The notes beneath the pieces were generated by a model. The model saw nothing but the letters and a program-made list of their open reading frames with translations, was not told where the DNA came from and searched no databases. From assembly GCA_964384625.1 (NCBI GenBank), contig CAYLNH010000110.1, forward strand, positions 1 through 21,481: DNA of 21,481 nucleotides, read 5' to 3'. The position numbers were made by a program, and so were the translations under genes. The DNA comes from CAYLNH01 sp964384625 (lineage in GTDB: Bacteria; Verrucomicrobiota; Lentisphaeria; JABSQK01). This document shows, in pieces, positions 7,588-15,260 of the stretch. Numbering within the stretch: the stretch's first letter is position 1; each line of letters opens with the position of its first letter.

Positions 7588-10329
7588 ATGCGTAATGCGT
7601 GCCTGTTTGCAGTTATTCTTCTCATCGTGATCGGCTGTTCCACGCCGCCGCCGACAGCTTCCCGGACCAAGCCTGAACCGAAACCGGCGCCGCCGGAAGC
7701 GCGAACAAGTCGACATCGCGAAACCGTCAAAGCCGCGGACGGGCTCGTGCCGTTTCCGGCGCGCGGCGACCGCCGGATCAAGATCGACGGCGATCTGTCG
7801 GATTGGGGCGATCTCCGGGCCGACGGGCTGGTGATCCACCAGGTCCTGCATCACATGCGCGGTACCGGCCGCGTCTTGCCGACGGAGAACGACGCGGCGC
7901 TGGTCAAACTGATGCGCGATCCGGAGGCGATCTACGTCGGGGTCCGCGTGGCCGATGACCAGATCATTGCGCACCTGCCGATCAAGCAGGCATTCCGGGC
8001 CGACTGCGTCGAGTTGTTCTTCGATGTGCGCCCACTGACAGGCCCCGGGAAACTGTTGGGCGACCGCAAGTACTCGGTTGGCTGTTACCAGTTGTTTGCA
8101 GTTCCGCCGACGCCGAAGGGCAAGCCGTTCCGCTGGGCCCACGCAGGGACGAAGGTCGGCAAGCTCGGCCCGATTGAAGCCGCCGGTCGCGCGATCCGGG
8201 GCGGCTATGAAATCGAGTTGCGGCTGCCCTTGAAGAGTCTGGACCCGGAGGCCGCCCCGGAGCGGTTGTCCCAACCCATCGGCTTTCAGATGATGGTGGA
8301 CGACCTCGACCGGGCGTCGTTCCGTAAGAACGGCACGCAGCGCACCTACCGCCACGGCAACCGCAGCGGCTACCACGTGAATGCAGCCGCCCTGGCCTGC
8401 GCCGATCCGGCCTTCGCCCGCAATCCGAAACTTCCCTACCTCAGCCTTGAAGCACCGGCCTTGCGCCGTGTCGAGGGGAAACTCCGCCTCACGATGCGTG
8501 CTGTCACCACGGACGCCATTACGGAGATACCGGGTTTCAATATGGCCTGGCGGCATGCAGCTACGGCCTTCGACCAGCCGCAGCCCGCTGATGCCGCTAG
8601 CTTCGGCAAGGTCCCGCTCAAGCCCGCCTGGGAACCGGTGAACGTCCCGCGGCGGGTCAGCAAGCCGCTCGGCGTGGCGTTCCACTCCCGGCAGATTCGA
8701 CCCCAAGAGACTGCGCCCGGCCGCTATTACGTGACCTATAAAATGCCCGGAAAACCGAAAGGCGAAACGCACTACTACGGCGCCTATTTCAATGACGAAG
8801 TGATCCTGCGGAGGACGTCCGCACGCGTGGCAGAACCAGTGGATGTCGGCGCCATGCTGATCAACGGCCACCCGTGGCTGCTGCTGGACTCGCCGTTCTA
8901 CTACGGCCAGCATACATTCGGCGGGCGGTTGACGGTGTACACCGACTATCGCATCTATTTTGACCTTTCAGAGACCGCGGCGCAAGGCGGGGACTTGCCG
9001 GCATACGGCCTGCATCTGGTCGTCCGCGACAGCGCCGGCAAGGCCGTGAAGACACTGCCGCTGCCGCTGCGGCCCAGCGGCGCCCGCTTCGAACTCGACG
9101 CCAAAGATCTGGAGCTCGGTTCCTACCTGCTGGAGCCGGCCGTGATTACGCCGGACGGCCAGACCCATGTCTTGAAAGCGCGTGGGCGTGGTGGTAAGCG
9201 GACGAAAATGCAAATGCCCCTGCAGATTCTGAAACCGCGGGACGTCGTCCTGAAGACCACGGTCGTCGACGCCGAGGAGATCCGGCGCAAACCGATCAAG
9301 ATCGGCGACCCGGCGCGGGCGCAATTCCCGAAGGACAACGTCAGTGATTGCCAGGCGCGGTCCGTCCATGACCTGCAATTGTTCAACGGCCGCATCTATG
9401 TCGGTGTCGGCGATTGGAACAATAACCGGGGTCCCATCGATATTCTTTCGTTCGTGCCGCCGGCAACCGGCCAGCGGGCCGGCTTTATCAAAGAGTTCAG
9501 TGTCGATGACGAATCGGTGGACATCTTCCGAGTGAGCAACGGCAAGCTGCTGGTGCCGGGCACCGACTCGGCGGACAAGGTGCCGAACCAGTGGGAACTG
9601 GGCAATCTCTACATTAAAAGCGAAGGCAAGTGGACCAAGCGGCGGACGGTGCCCAACGGCATCCATGTGTTCGACGCGACCTACTTCGACGGCAAACTCT
9701 ATGTCACAACCGGCACCCAGAAAGGCGCGGCCATGTTCGAATCCGCGGACGACGGCAAGACCTGGATACGCTGCGCCCACAGCGCCGACGCCGGTCGGTT
9801 CTATGAAATGCAGGTGGTCGGCAACAGCCTGGTAACCTGGCCCGGCAACGCCGATCAGGTTGGATTTCAGCTGCACGCCGGCAGGCAGAAAGAACTGCGG
9901 ATTCCCTTTCTGCCGGGAGAAACCGCACGCCGCAACACCGTCGAACGCAGCACGGCGTTTCTGCAGGGAATCGTCTATACGACGAAAGGCTGGCGCACCC
10001 CGATCGGACCGAAACCAATGTTCTACCTGCACGACCTGGAGCAGGGCGCCAGTGTGATCCAGGCATTCCTTAAGCGGAATGTTCAGGACATCCTGGTGCG
10101 CGAGGGAATCTGCTATGTGTTGACGCGCGAAGTGAAGGACAAGCGATTCTACGGACGGATTTTCAAGTCCGAAGATCTCAAGGCCTGGACCAAGGTCGCC
10201 GAGTTCGAAGTGCCCGGCGCCCCGCGGTCGTTCGAGCTGGCCAACGGCAGTTTCTACGTCGGCCTGGCGAATCTGAAGCCCTGGCGCTCCGCCGATAAGG
10301 CATCAGGCTCCATCTGGCGACTCGAGTAG
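7588..10329 (+). CDS. Lipoprotein with CBM9-like and beta-propeller domains
   Basis: A 913-residue surface or periplasmic lipoprotein. MRNACLFAVILLIVIGCS is a lipoprotein signal with the lipid-accepting Cys at residue 17, followed by a Pro/Thr-rich linker. Residues about 60-285 form a CBM9/DOMON-like domain that begins IKIDGDLSDWGDL and contains ELFFDVRP and a closing KSLDPE/GFQMMVDDLD segment. The middle (about 300-560) is beta-sandwich-like. Residues about 590-913 look like a beta-propeller: repeated strands such as LQLFNGRIYVGVG and DGKLYVTTGT, and an Asp-box ESADDGKTW plus a weaker KSEDLKAWTKV. It probably binds polysaccharide or glycoprotein; no catalytic residues can be assigned. ATG 7588 is preceded by GGGAGGA at 7575-7581; the longer frame from 7531 would bury the signal peptide. 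It is separated by 53 bases from the glycosyltransferase-like gene. Confidence 0.88.
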   Translation: MRNACLFAVILLIVIGCSTPPPTASRTKPEPKPAPPEARTSRHRETVKAADGLVPFPARGDRRIKIDGDLSDWGDLRADGLVIHQVLHHMRGTGRVLPTENDAALVKLMRDPEAIYVGVRVADDQIIAHLPIKQAFRADCVELFFDVRPLTGPGKLLGDRKYSVGCYQLFAVPPTPKGKPFRWAHAGTKVGKLGPIEAAGRAIRGGYEIELRLPLKSLDPEAAPERLSQPIGFQMMVDDLDRASFRKNGTQRTYRHGNRSGYHVNAAALACADPAFARNPKLPYLSLEAPALRRVEGKLRLTMRAVTTDAITEIPGFNMAWRHAATAFDQPQPADAASFGKVPLKPAWEPVNVPRRVSKPLGVAFHSRQIRPQETAPGRYYVTYKMPGKPKGETHYYGAYFNDEVILRRTSARVAEPVDVGAMLINGHPWLLLDSPFYYGQHTFGGRLTVYTDYRIYFDLSETAAQGGDLPAYGLHLVVRDSAGKAVKTLPLPLRPSGARFELDAKDLELGSYLLEPAVITPDGQTHVLKARGRGGKRTKMQMPLQILKPRDVVLKTTVVDAEEIRRKPIKIGDPARAQFPKDNVSDCQARSVHDLQLFNGRIYVGVGDWNNNRGPIDILSFVPPATGQRAGFIKEFSVDDESVDIFRVSNGKLLVPGTDSADKVPNQWELGNLYIKSEGKWTKRRTVPNGIHVFDATYFDGKLYVTTGTQKGAAMFESADDGKTWIRCAHSADAGRFYEMQVVGNSLVTWPGNADQVGFQLHAGRQKELRIPFLPGETARRNTVERSTAFLQGIVYTTKGWRTPIGPKPMFYLHDLEQGASVIQAFLKRNVQDILVREGICYVLTREVKDKRFYGRIFKSEDLKAWTKVAEFEVPGAPRSFELANGSFYVGLANLKPWRSADKASGSIWRLE

Positions 10330-10382
10330 CCCGCACAGCAGCAGATGGAGACCGCCGGCGGTCGTTGGGAGCGCGAACCGAC

Positions 10383-10403
10383 CCGGCGTCTGCCGGACGC
10401 CGG
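10383..10403. terminator. Hairpin between convergent genes
   Basis: CCGGCGTC-tgccg-GACGCCGG is a perfect 8-bp stem in the 129-base gap between the convergent lipoprotein gene (ends 10329) and the secreted-protein gene (ends 10459). Neither side carries a U-tract, so it could be a weak bidirectional terminator or an mRNA end-stabilising hairpin. Confidence 0.4.
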
Positions 10404-10458
10404 CCCGCGGCCCGGTGTGAACGACGCGGACCTTGCTGCGGCTGTGCGGCCGCCGGGG

Positions 10459-11100
10459 TCAGTTGTCCTCGTCCTCGTCCTCGTATTCGACGACGCCCTT
10501 GCGACTGAGCTCAATCTCTTTCGGGACGATCCCCAGCTCCTGGGCTGTGCGCCGGACCTTGGTGTTCTCTGCTTTGACCATCAGCAGTTTGTCATTGGCG
10601 TCTTTGAGCAAAGCGACGTAGCCGTCGTAGGTCTGGCCGGAGATCTTGGTGTCCTTCTTTGCCTTGCCGTCGCGCAGGACGCCGACGGCTTCTTCTTTGA
10701 CGCTGAGCTTGGTTTCGATGGCAATGAACTGGACCTTCTTGTACGGCTCCAGCTTGATGCCGGTTGTCAGCTTTTTCGGGCCGGCCACCGGCTTGCGGTC
10801 GCGACTGCTTTTGGCGGCGGTCTCGGCGATGATGTGGACTTCGAGTTTGAGGCCCTCGACGGTTTCCTTCATCGAGCTTTTGAGCGTTGCCGAGATCTTG
10901 ATGTGTTCGATCTCTTCTTCGTCGTCCTTGTGGGCCTCGCCCTTGTTCCGGTTGATGCTGCGCGAGCTCTTTGTTTTGGTGCGTCTGCAGTCGACTCTTA
11001 CTTTGCGCCAGACGATCTCACCGGGTTCGTCGGCGAACAGCAACGGAACGGTGAGCAGAGTCAGGGCGACGACCATCCATCGTGTTTGTGCGGCAAACAT
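10459..11100 (-). CDS. Small secreted protein with acidic C-terminus
   Basis: A 213-residue protein with a clear signal peptide (MFAAQTRWMVVALTLLTVPLLFADE, cleavage near residue 23-24), so exported to the periplasm or beyond. The mature part is very rich in Lys and Glu. A beta-rich section (IKISATLKS...LKLEVHIIAET) is followed by KKVQFIAIETKLSVKEEAVG, which resembles a repeated beta module. The end is strongly acidic: GVVEYEDEDEDN. No family is recognised and no enzyme motif is seen. The start is supported by AAGAGG about 7 bases before the ATG. The gene lies 198 bases beyond the permease gene on the same strand. A TTGACA-like -35 box reads on this strand at 11205-11210, but its -10 partner is poor. 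Confidence 0.82.
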   Translation of the reverse strand: MFAAQTRWMVVALTLLTVPLLFADEPGEIVWRKVRVDCRRTKTKSSRSINRNKGEAHKDDEEEIEHIKISATLKSSMKETVEGLKLEVHIIAETAAKSSRDRKPVAGPKKLTTGIKLEPYKKVQFIAIETKLSVKEEAVGVLRDGKAKKDTKISGQTYDGYVALLKDANDKLLMVKAENTKVRRTAQELGIVPKEIELSRKGVVEYEDEDEDN

Positions 11101-11247
11101 ATTGTACCTCTTGTTTTAATTTAGAGGATCCCAAAAATCCACGTTTCTGCGGTCCGGGTCAGTCCCGGGCCAATCAGGCCTACGATGACGCGGAACGCCT
11201 TGAATGTCAAACGGAACCGCGAACGGAGCCGGAAGCCGACGGCGATG

Positions 11248-11262
11248 CCGGGGATGCCCCGG
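11248..11262 (-). terminator. Possible terminator hairpin after permease gene
   Basis: CCGGGG-ATG-CCCCGG, a 6-bp GC-only stem, lies about 36 bases beyond the permease stop codon. There is no U-tract, so this is a weak call. The rest of 11101-11298 shows no gene. Confidence 0.25.
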
Positions 11263-11298
11263 GGTCGTCTGCTTGGACGGATCTGCCGCCGGCCGTAT

Positions 11299-13146
11299 TC
11301 ACGTGCGGCGGCGCTTGCTGAGCAGCAGAACGTCGCGCAGGTGGTTTTTGTTCCGGGCCGTTTTCCAGCGTTTGTCGAAACCCGGATCCTGGATGATCTG
11401 GGCGATGGCTGCCAAAGCCTGAAGATGGAGACTGCGTTCCGTCTTGCTGCCCATGATGACGAAGATCGCCTTGACCGCCGGCGCCTCGTCGGAGAAGCGG
11501 ATTCCCTCCCGGCAGCGGGCGATCAGAATCTGGAAGCGGCCGCTTTCGTAGGTGATGATGTGCGGCACGGCCACCTCCGGCACCAGCACCGTGGTCCCTT
11601 CTGCTTCGCGCTCATTCAGCAGCGCCACGACCTTCTTCGCCGGCAGCGATACGCATTCGGCCAGTTCCTCGGCGCAGCGCTCAAAGAACGCCTCGCGATC
11701 CATCGCCGTGTCCAGGTCGAGCACGGCCGCCTGCTGCACCAGTTCGTCGAAGCTGTCGCTTTCCACGTCGTCGCGCTGGTGGATGATGCTGCGGAGTTCG
11801 GATTCGAGGTCGTAGGATTCGAGTTGACGGTTGCCGATGCGTCCCATGAGGTGGAGCCAGGCGTACTCGCTCTTGGCCCGTTTGCGGCCGTAAAAGACGT
11901 ACAGCAGGATGGCGCCAAACACCAGTCCCAGACTGATCTCGACTGTGGCCATCCCCATGTCCACGATCAGGAAGCCGAAGATGACGATGCTGATCAGCTG
12001 GATCCACGGATACAGCGGCGCCTTGAAACTCGGCCGGTAGTTCTGCAGCCGGCTCTCCCGCAGGATGATCACCGCCAGATTCGCCAGGACGTAGGACGTC
12101 AGCACCACCGTGGACGCGGCCTTCACCAGGATCTCCACCGGCAGGAACAGCGAAATCACGATGAAAAACCCCGTCAAGACGATCGACCGCACCGGCGTGT
12201 GAAAGCGTTTGTTCACTTTGCTGATTGCATCCGGCAGCAGTTGGTCACGGCTCAGGGCCAGCGGATAGCGCGAGGCTGACATGATCCCGGCGTTGGCGGT
12301 GGTGATGAAGGCGAGCATGGCGGCGATCGTGATAACCACATAGCCGGGTTGGCCGGTGAATGTTCTCGCCGCATCCGCCACCGGCGTCAGTGATTCTTTT
12401 AGCTGATTCCCCGGCAGCACACCGATTGTCACCATCAGCAGCAGGGCGTACAGCGTGGTCACGATCAGAACGGCCGAAATCAGACCCAGCGGCAGGTTGC
12501 GCTGGGGGTTCTTCACCTCTTCCGCCACACTGGAGACGTTCAGCAGACCGCCGAACGAGACGAAGACGAACCCCGAGGTGGCGAGCACCGGATTTAGACC
12601 CTTCGGTGTAAACGGGTCGAAGTTCGGGACGGCCACATGGCGGACGCCGAGGACGACATACAACACCATCAGCCCGAGCAGCGCCACCACCAGAGCCACC
12701 TCGAGCCGGGCGGCTTCCTTGACGCCGACAATGTTGAGGACCACGAAACCGATGCAGACTGTAACCGACAGCAGCGTGATGTTTATATCCGTCAACAGAT
12801 ACAACACTTCGGCGATACCGAACACGGCGAACGCGGATTTGAGCGAGAGCGCGAACCAACTGAAGATGCCGGAAATGGTGCCGAACATCGGCCCCATGCT
12901 CCGGTTCACGTAATAGTAGTCGCCGCCGGCCTTCGGCATCGCCGTCGCCAACTCGGCCACACTGAAAACACCCACCAGGGCCAGGATGCCGGCCAGCACA
13001 TACGAAACGATCACCCCCGGCCCGGCTTCGGCAAAGGCCAGTCCCGGCAGGATGAAAATGCCGGAGCTGATCATCGCGCCGGCGGCAAGACTGAAAATGT
13101 CGATGAAACCCAGTTCTTTCTTCAGATTTTCCATGGGCAATGCCAT
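11299..13146 (-). CDS. APC amino acid permease fused to PTS EIIA-like domain
   Basis: A 615-residue inner-membrane transporter. Residues 1 to about 430 are an APC-superfamily permease with about 12 hydrophobic segments; the first carries the substrate-binding signature FSLAAGAMISSGIFILPG. Other APC features are the PKAGGDYYYVNRSMGP loop and the SVAEEVKNPQRNLP motif. After a charged linker (about 440-490), residues 490-610 resemble PTS EIIA type 2 (mannitol/Ntr type), with VAVPHIITYESG containing the candidate phospho-His H529. The fusion implies that transport is controlled by a phosphorelay or PTS-like signal, which is inference. The start is ambiguous: GGAGG is only 2 bases before ATG 13146 and 13 bases before the next in-frame ATG at 13134. 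The gene lies 49 bases downstream of the Fpg/Nei-like gene and could share its transcript. The substrate is not evident. Confidence 0.93.
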   Translation of the reverse strand: MALPMENLKKELGFIDIFSLAAGAMISSGIFILPGLAFAEAGPGVIVSYVLAGILALVGVFSVAELATAMPKAGGDYYYVNRSMGPMFGTISGIFSWFALSLKSAFAVFGIAEVLYLLTDINITLLSVTVCIGFVVLNIVGVKEAARLEVALVVALLGLMVLYVVLGVRHVAVPNFDPFTPKGLNPVLATSGFVFVSFGGLLNVSSVAEEVKNPQRNLPLGLISAVLIVTTLYALLLMVTIGVLPGNQLKESLTPVADAARTFTGQPGYVVITIAAMLAFITTANAGIMSASRYPLALSRDQLLPDAISKVNKRFHTPVRSIVLTGFFIVISLFLPVEILVKAASTVVLTSYVLANLAVIILRESRLQNYRPSFKAPLYPWIQLISIVIFGFLIVDMGMATVEISLGLVFGAILLYVFYGRKRAKSEYAWLHLMGRIGNRQLESYDLESELRSIIHQRDDVESDSFDELVQQAAVLDLDTAMDREAFFERCAEELAECVSLPAKKVVALLNEREAEGTTVLVPEVAVPHIITYESGRFQILIARCREGIRFSDEAPAVKAIFVIMGSKTERSLHLQALAAIAQIIQDPGFDKRWKTARNKNHLRDVLLLSKRRRT

Positions 13147-13195
13147 CGCCTCCGGTTTTGTAATCCTGTATTCTGTATTCCCCGGTTGCCAACCC

Positions 13196-13969
13196 CTATT
13201 TCAGGTGGAACAGATCCGGCACAGGTTGGCAGCCGGGACAAAAATAGCACGAACGACGGCTCGGCGACAGCCGAAGCAGTTGAATTGTCTCCCCGCATCT
13301 CAGACAACGCCGGCCCCGGCGGCGATAGACATCGCAGTGCCAGCGCCCCCCGTTGTGGTAACATTCCCACATCACCTGCTCAATCACATCGCCCAGACGG
13401 CTGCAGTCGTTGCCCGCCAACTGGTCTGACCTCGTGCTCGGATGAATGCCGGCGCGATGTAGAATCTCGCTCTTGGCGATGTTCCCAATGCCGGCGATTA
13501 AGGCTTGGTCCAACAGTGTTTCGGCAATTGCCAGCGGCGTCGAGGCCAGGGCCGACAACACCGCGGCTCGCGGAAACGGCAACGACATCACATCCGGCCC
13601 AAGTGCCTCAAGGCAGGCCGCCGTCCCCTCCGGACTCAAGAACTCCAGGACCTGTCCATTGCGATTGCGCAGCACATCGTCGCCGACACAAAGCTCAAGC
13701 CAGACATCAGCGGGAAGAAACAGGGATCGGCTTGGTTCTCGCCGCCACGTGCCGCGCATGAGCAGGTGGTTGTGCAGTGCCTCACCTGTCTCCAGTTCGA
13801 TGAAGATATGCTTGCCCTTACAGGTGCAGCGGGTCACGCGCCGCCCGCGAAGTGAAGCCAGGGCTGTTTGCAGAGCGGCGCGATCACTGGCAGCATCCGT
13901 GATGACGCGACCGGCCAGATGCCGGTGCAGCCATTCAGTACGAAGTTTTACTTGAGGACCTTCGGACAT
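13196..13969 (-). CDS. Fpg/Nei-family DNA glycosylase with Ser2
   Basis: A 257-residue member of the Fpg/Nei family, which removes oxidised bases and cleaves the abasic site. The N-terminus is MSEGPQVKL: Glu3 is kept, but the usual catalytic Pro2 (MPEGP) is Ser. The beta-hairpin lysine is K53 in CKGKHIFIEL. The helix-two-turn-helix is conserved (LLDQALIAGIGNIAKSEILH, about 152-171, then RAGIHP). A C-terminal zinc finger has C222-x2-C225 and C244-x2-C247 (YFCPGCQ). ATG 13969 falls inside the last codons of the UVDE gene, a 22-base overlap, so translation is probably coupled. Ser at the nucleophile position suggests altered chemistry (glycosylase or lyase activity changed or lost) or use of another amine; the other motifs suggest a folded, DNA-binding protein. 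The family is certain; activity is not. Confidence 0.92.
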   Translation of the reverse strand: MSEGPQVKLRTEWLHRHLAGRVITDAASDRAALQTALASLRGRRVTRCTCKGKHIFIELETGEALHNHLLMRGTWRREPSRSLFLPADVWLELCVGDDVLRNRNGQVLEFLSPEGTAACLEALGPDVMSLPFPRAAVLSALASTPLAIAETLLDQALIAGIGNIAKSEILHRAGIHPSTRSDQLAGNDCSRLGDVIEQVMWECYHNGGRWHCDVYRRRGRRCLRCGETIQLLRLSPSRRSCYFCPGCQPVPDLFHLK

Positions 13970-14877
13970 CGGAGTTTGATTCTCTTCCTGACGAGATCCC
14001 GCTCCAGCCGGACAACGGCCAGTTCCTTGGCTTTTGCTTCTACGTCAACGGTAATTTCCAAATGGCTCCACGCCGGCGGGAAATCGTCTGGATCTATGTA
14101 GTCGTGATGATAGTTCGGTGACGCCCCGTCCCAGCCTTCCCGCGGACTGGACAGATGGAACAGCGGTTCCCGGTCCCAGGTCGCCAGTGCCTGTTCGCTT
14201 GCGTCTGCCACACTCAATTCGTCCGGCAGACAACGGTGGTGATGCACGTCGTAAACGAGCGGAACCTGCAAGTCGCGACACACCGGCAGGAGGTCCTGCG
14301 GCGTGTACGTCCGGTCGTCGTTCTCGAGCGTGAGTCGGGCGCGAACGGCTGTCGGCAGCGAGCCAAGGACCTCCTTGAGTCGCGTCAGCGCTGTTGTCTT
14401 GTCGCCGTAGGCGCCGCCGCCATGAATGTTGATCACGTCCGCTCCAACCCAATCCGCCACCTCGGCCTGGTACGACAGCTCCTCGATGGACTTTGCCACC
14501 ACATCCGGCCGCGGCGAATTCAGCACAACGAACTGATCCGGATGGAACGACAACCGGACATCCAGGTCGGCGGCGAGCGCCCCGGCCCGACGGAATGCGG
14601 CAACGATCGCTGCCGCGTCGGGCAATGCGTCCACCGCGTAACCGGCGGTCGGATGGGTGCGCAGCGGCAGAATCTGGCTGTTGATCCGGAACCCGCCGAT
14701 GCCGTTCGCTGCATTGAAACGAATCGCCGCCGTCAATGCCTCAGCATTGTGCCGCGCCAGTCCGGACAGCTTCGCCAGACGCGTATCCGGCGGCAGACTC
14801 AGCACATGCGTGGCGGTTGTCGTCCGGAAACGGATCGGCGCCGCCATATATTTGCAGCACAGTCCCAGCCGGATCAT
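13948..14877 (-). CDS. UV damage endonuclease, UVDE family
   Basis: A 309-residue TIM-barrel endonuclease of the UVDE/UvsE family, which nicks DNA 5' of UV photoproducts and some other lesions. It begins MIRLGLCCKY. Metal-ligand positions characteristic of the family are visible: H112 in SFHPDQFVVLNSP, H152 in VINIHGGGAYGDK, E185 in RLTLENDD, and D210 with the following His residues in YDVHHHRC. The start is ATG 14877, preceded by AAAGGAGTG; an upstream in-frame ATG at 14904 overlaps this site and is less likely. Length matches the family (about 280-330 aa). It is the first gene of a DNA-repair pair with the overlapping Fpg/Nei-like gene. A strong promoter is not obvious in the 383-base upstream gap. 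Confidence 0.92.
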   Translation of the reverse strand: MIRLGLCCKYMAAPIRFRTTTATHVLSLPPDTRLAKLSGLARHNAEALTAAIRFNAANGIGGFRINSQILPLRTHPTAGYAVDALPDAAAIVAAFRRAGALAADLDVRLSFHPDQFVVLNSPRPDVVAKSIEELSYQAEVADWVGADVINIHGGGAYGDKTTALTRLKEVLGSLPTAVRARLTLENDDRTYTPQDLLPVCRDLQVPLVYDVHHHRCLPDELSVADASEQALATWDREPLFHLSSPREGWDGASPNYHHDYIDPDDFPPAWSHLEITVDVEAKAKELAVVRLERDLVRKRIKLRCPKVLK

Positions 14878-15198
14878 GCAGACACTCCTTTCTACCTCGT
14901 GCATTCACGAGGTCCGGCGAAAGGGGTCAATTGCGGCGCCGCGGTCCCGGCGGCATGGTCCGGGCAGCTGGACGTCCTGACCCCCCCGGCAAAGCCGAAC
15001 GATCATTTCGCGCCAGCTGCAGCTGTGCAACGATTGCCTCCCGACCGCCCGGGAATCGGGATGGGGCGGAGTTCCAGGGACGGTGCAATGCGCCAGCTAC
15101 GGGGAGTGGCCCCCGCGTGCTGCTCTCCTGCCGGTGGTGGAACGGCGGCAGACGTTACTCCCCCTGACTGACGCATGACGGGACGGTTGTCTTCGAGC
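14878..15198. other. Divergent intergenic region
   Basis: This stretch separates the UVDE gene (minus) from the LamG-like protein gene (plus). I see no credible gene, RNA or repeat in it. It is C/G-rich with several short C or G runs. The plus-strand promoter lies just beyond its right end. Confidence 0.5.
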
Positions 15199-15227
15199 TT
15201 GCCGGAGTCGCGCGCCCTCGCTATATT
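15199..15227 (+). promoter_or_regulatory. Predicted sigma-70-like promoter
   Basis: TTGCCG (15199-15204) and TATATT (15222-15227) are separated by exactly 17 bases, giving 4 of 6 and 5 of 6 consensus matches. The predicted transcript start, near 15234, leaves a short leader of about 27 bases before ATG 15261. Confidence 0.55.
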
Positions 15228-15260
15228 GGCGTCAAAGTAAACTTCGGGACATTGTGCCGC

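Noticed and set aside
7342..10032. Minus-strand open frames opposite the glycosyltransferase-like and lipoprotein genes
   Set aside because: They are shadows of genes with a lipoprotein signal, CBM9-like motifs and an Asp-box; their residues are Arg/Gly/Val-rich and lack motifs.
12637..15171. Plus-strand open frames opposite the permease, Fpg-like and UVDE genes
   Set aside because: The minus-strand products match known families at active-site level; the plus-strand readings have low-complexity His/Arg/Gln-rich sequence.
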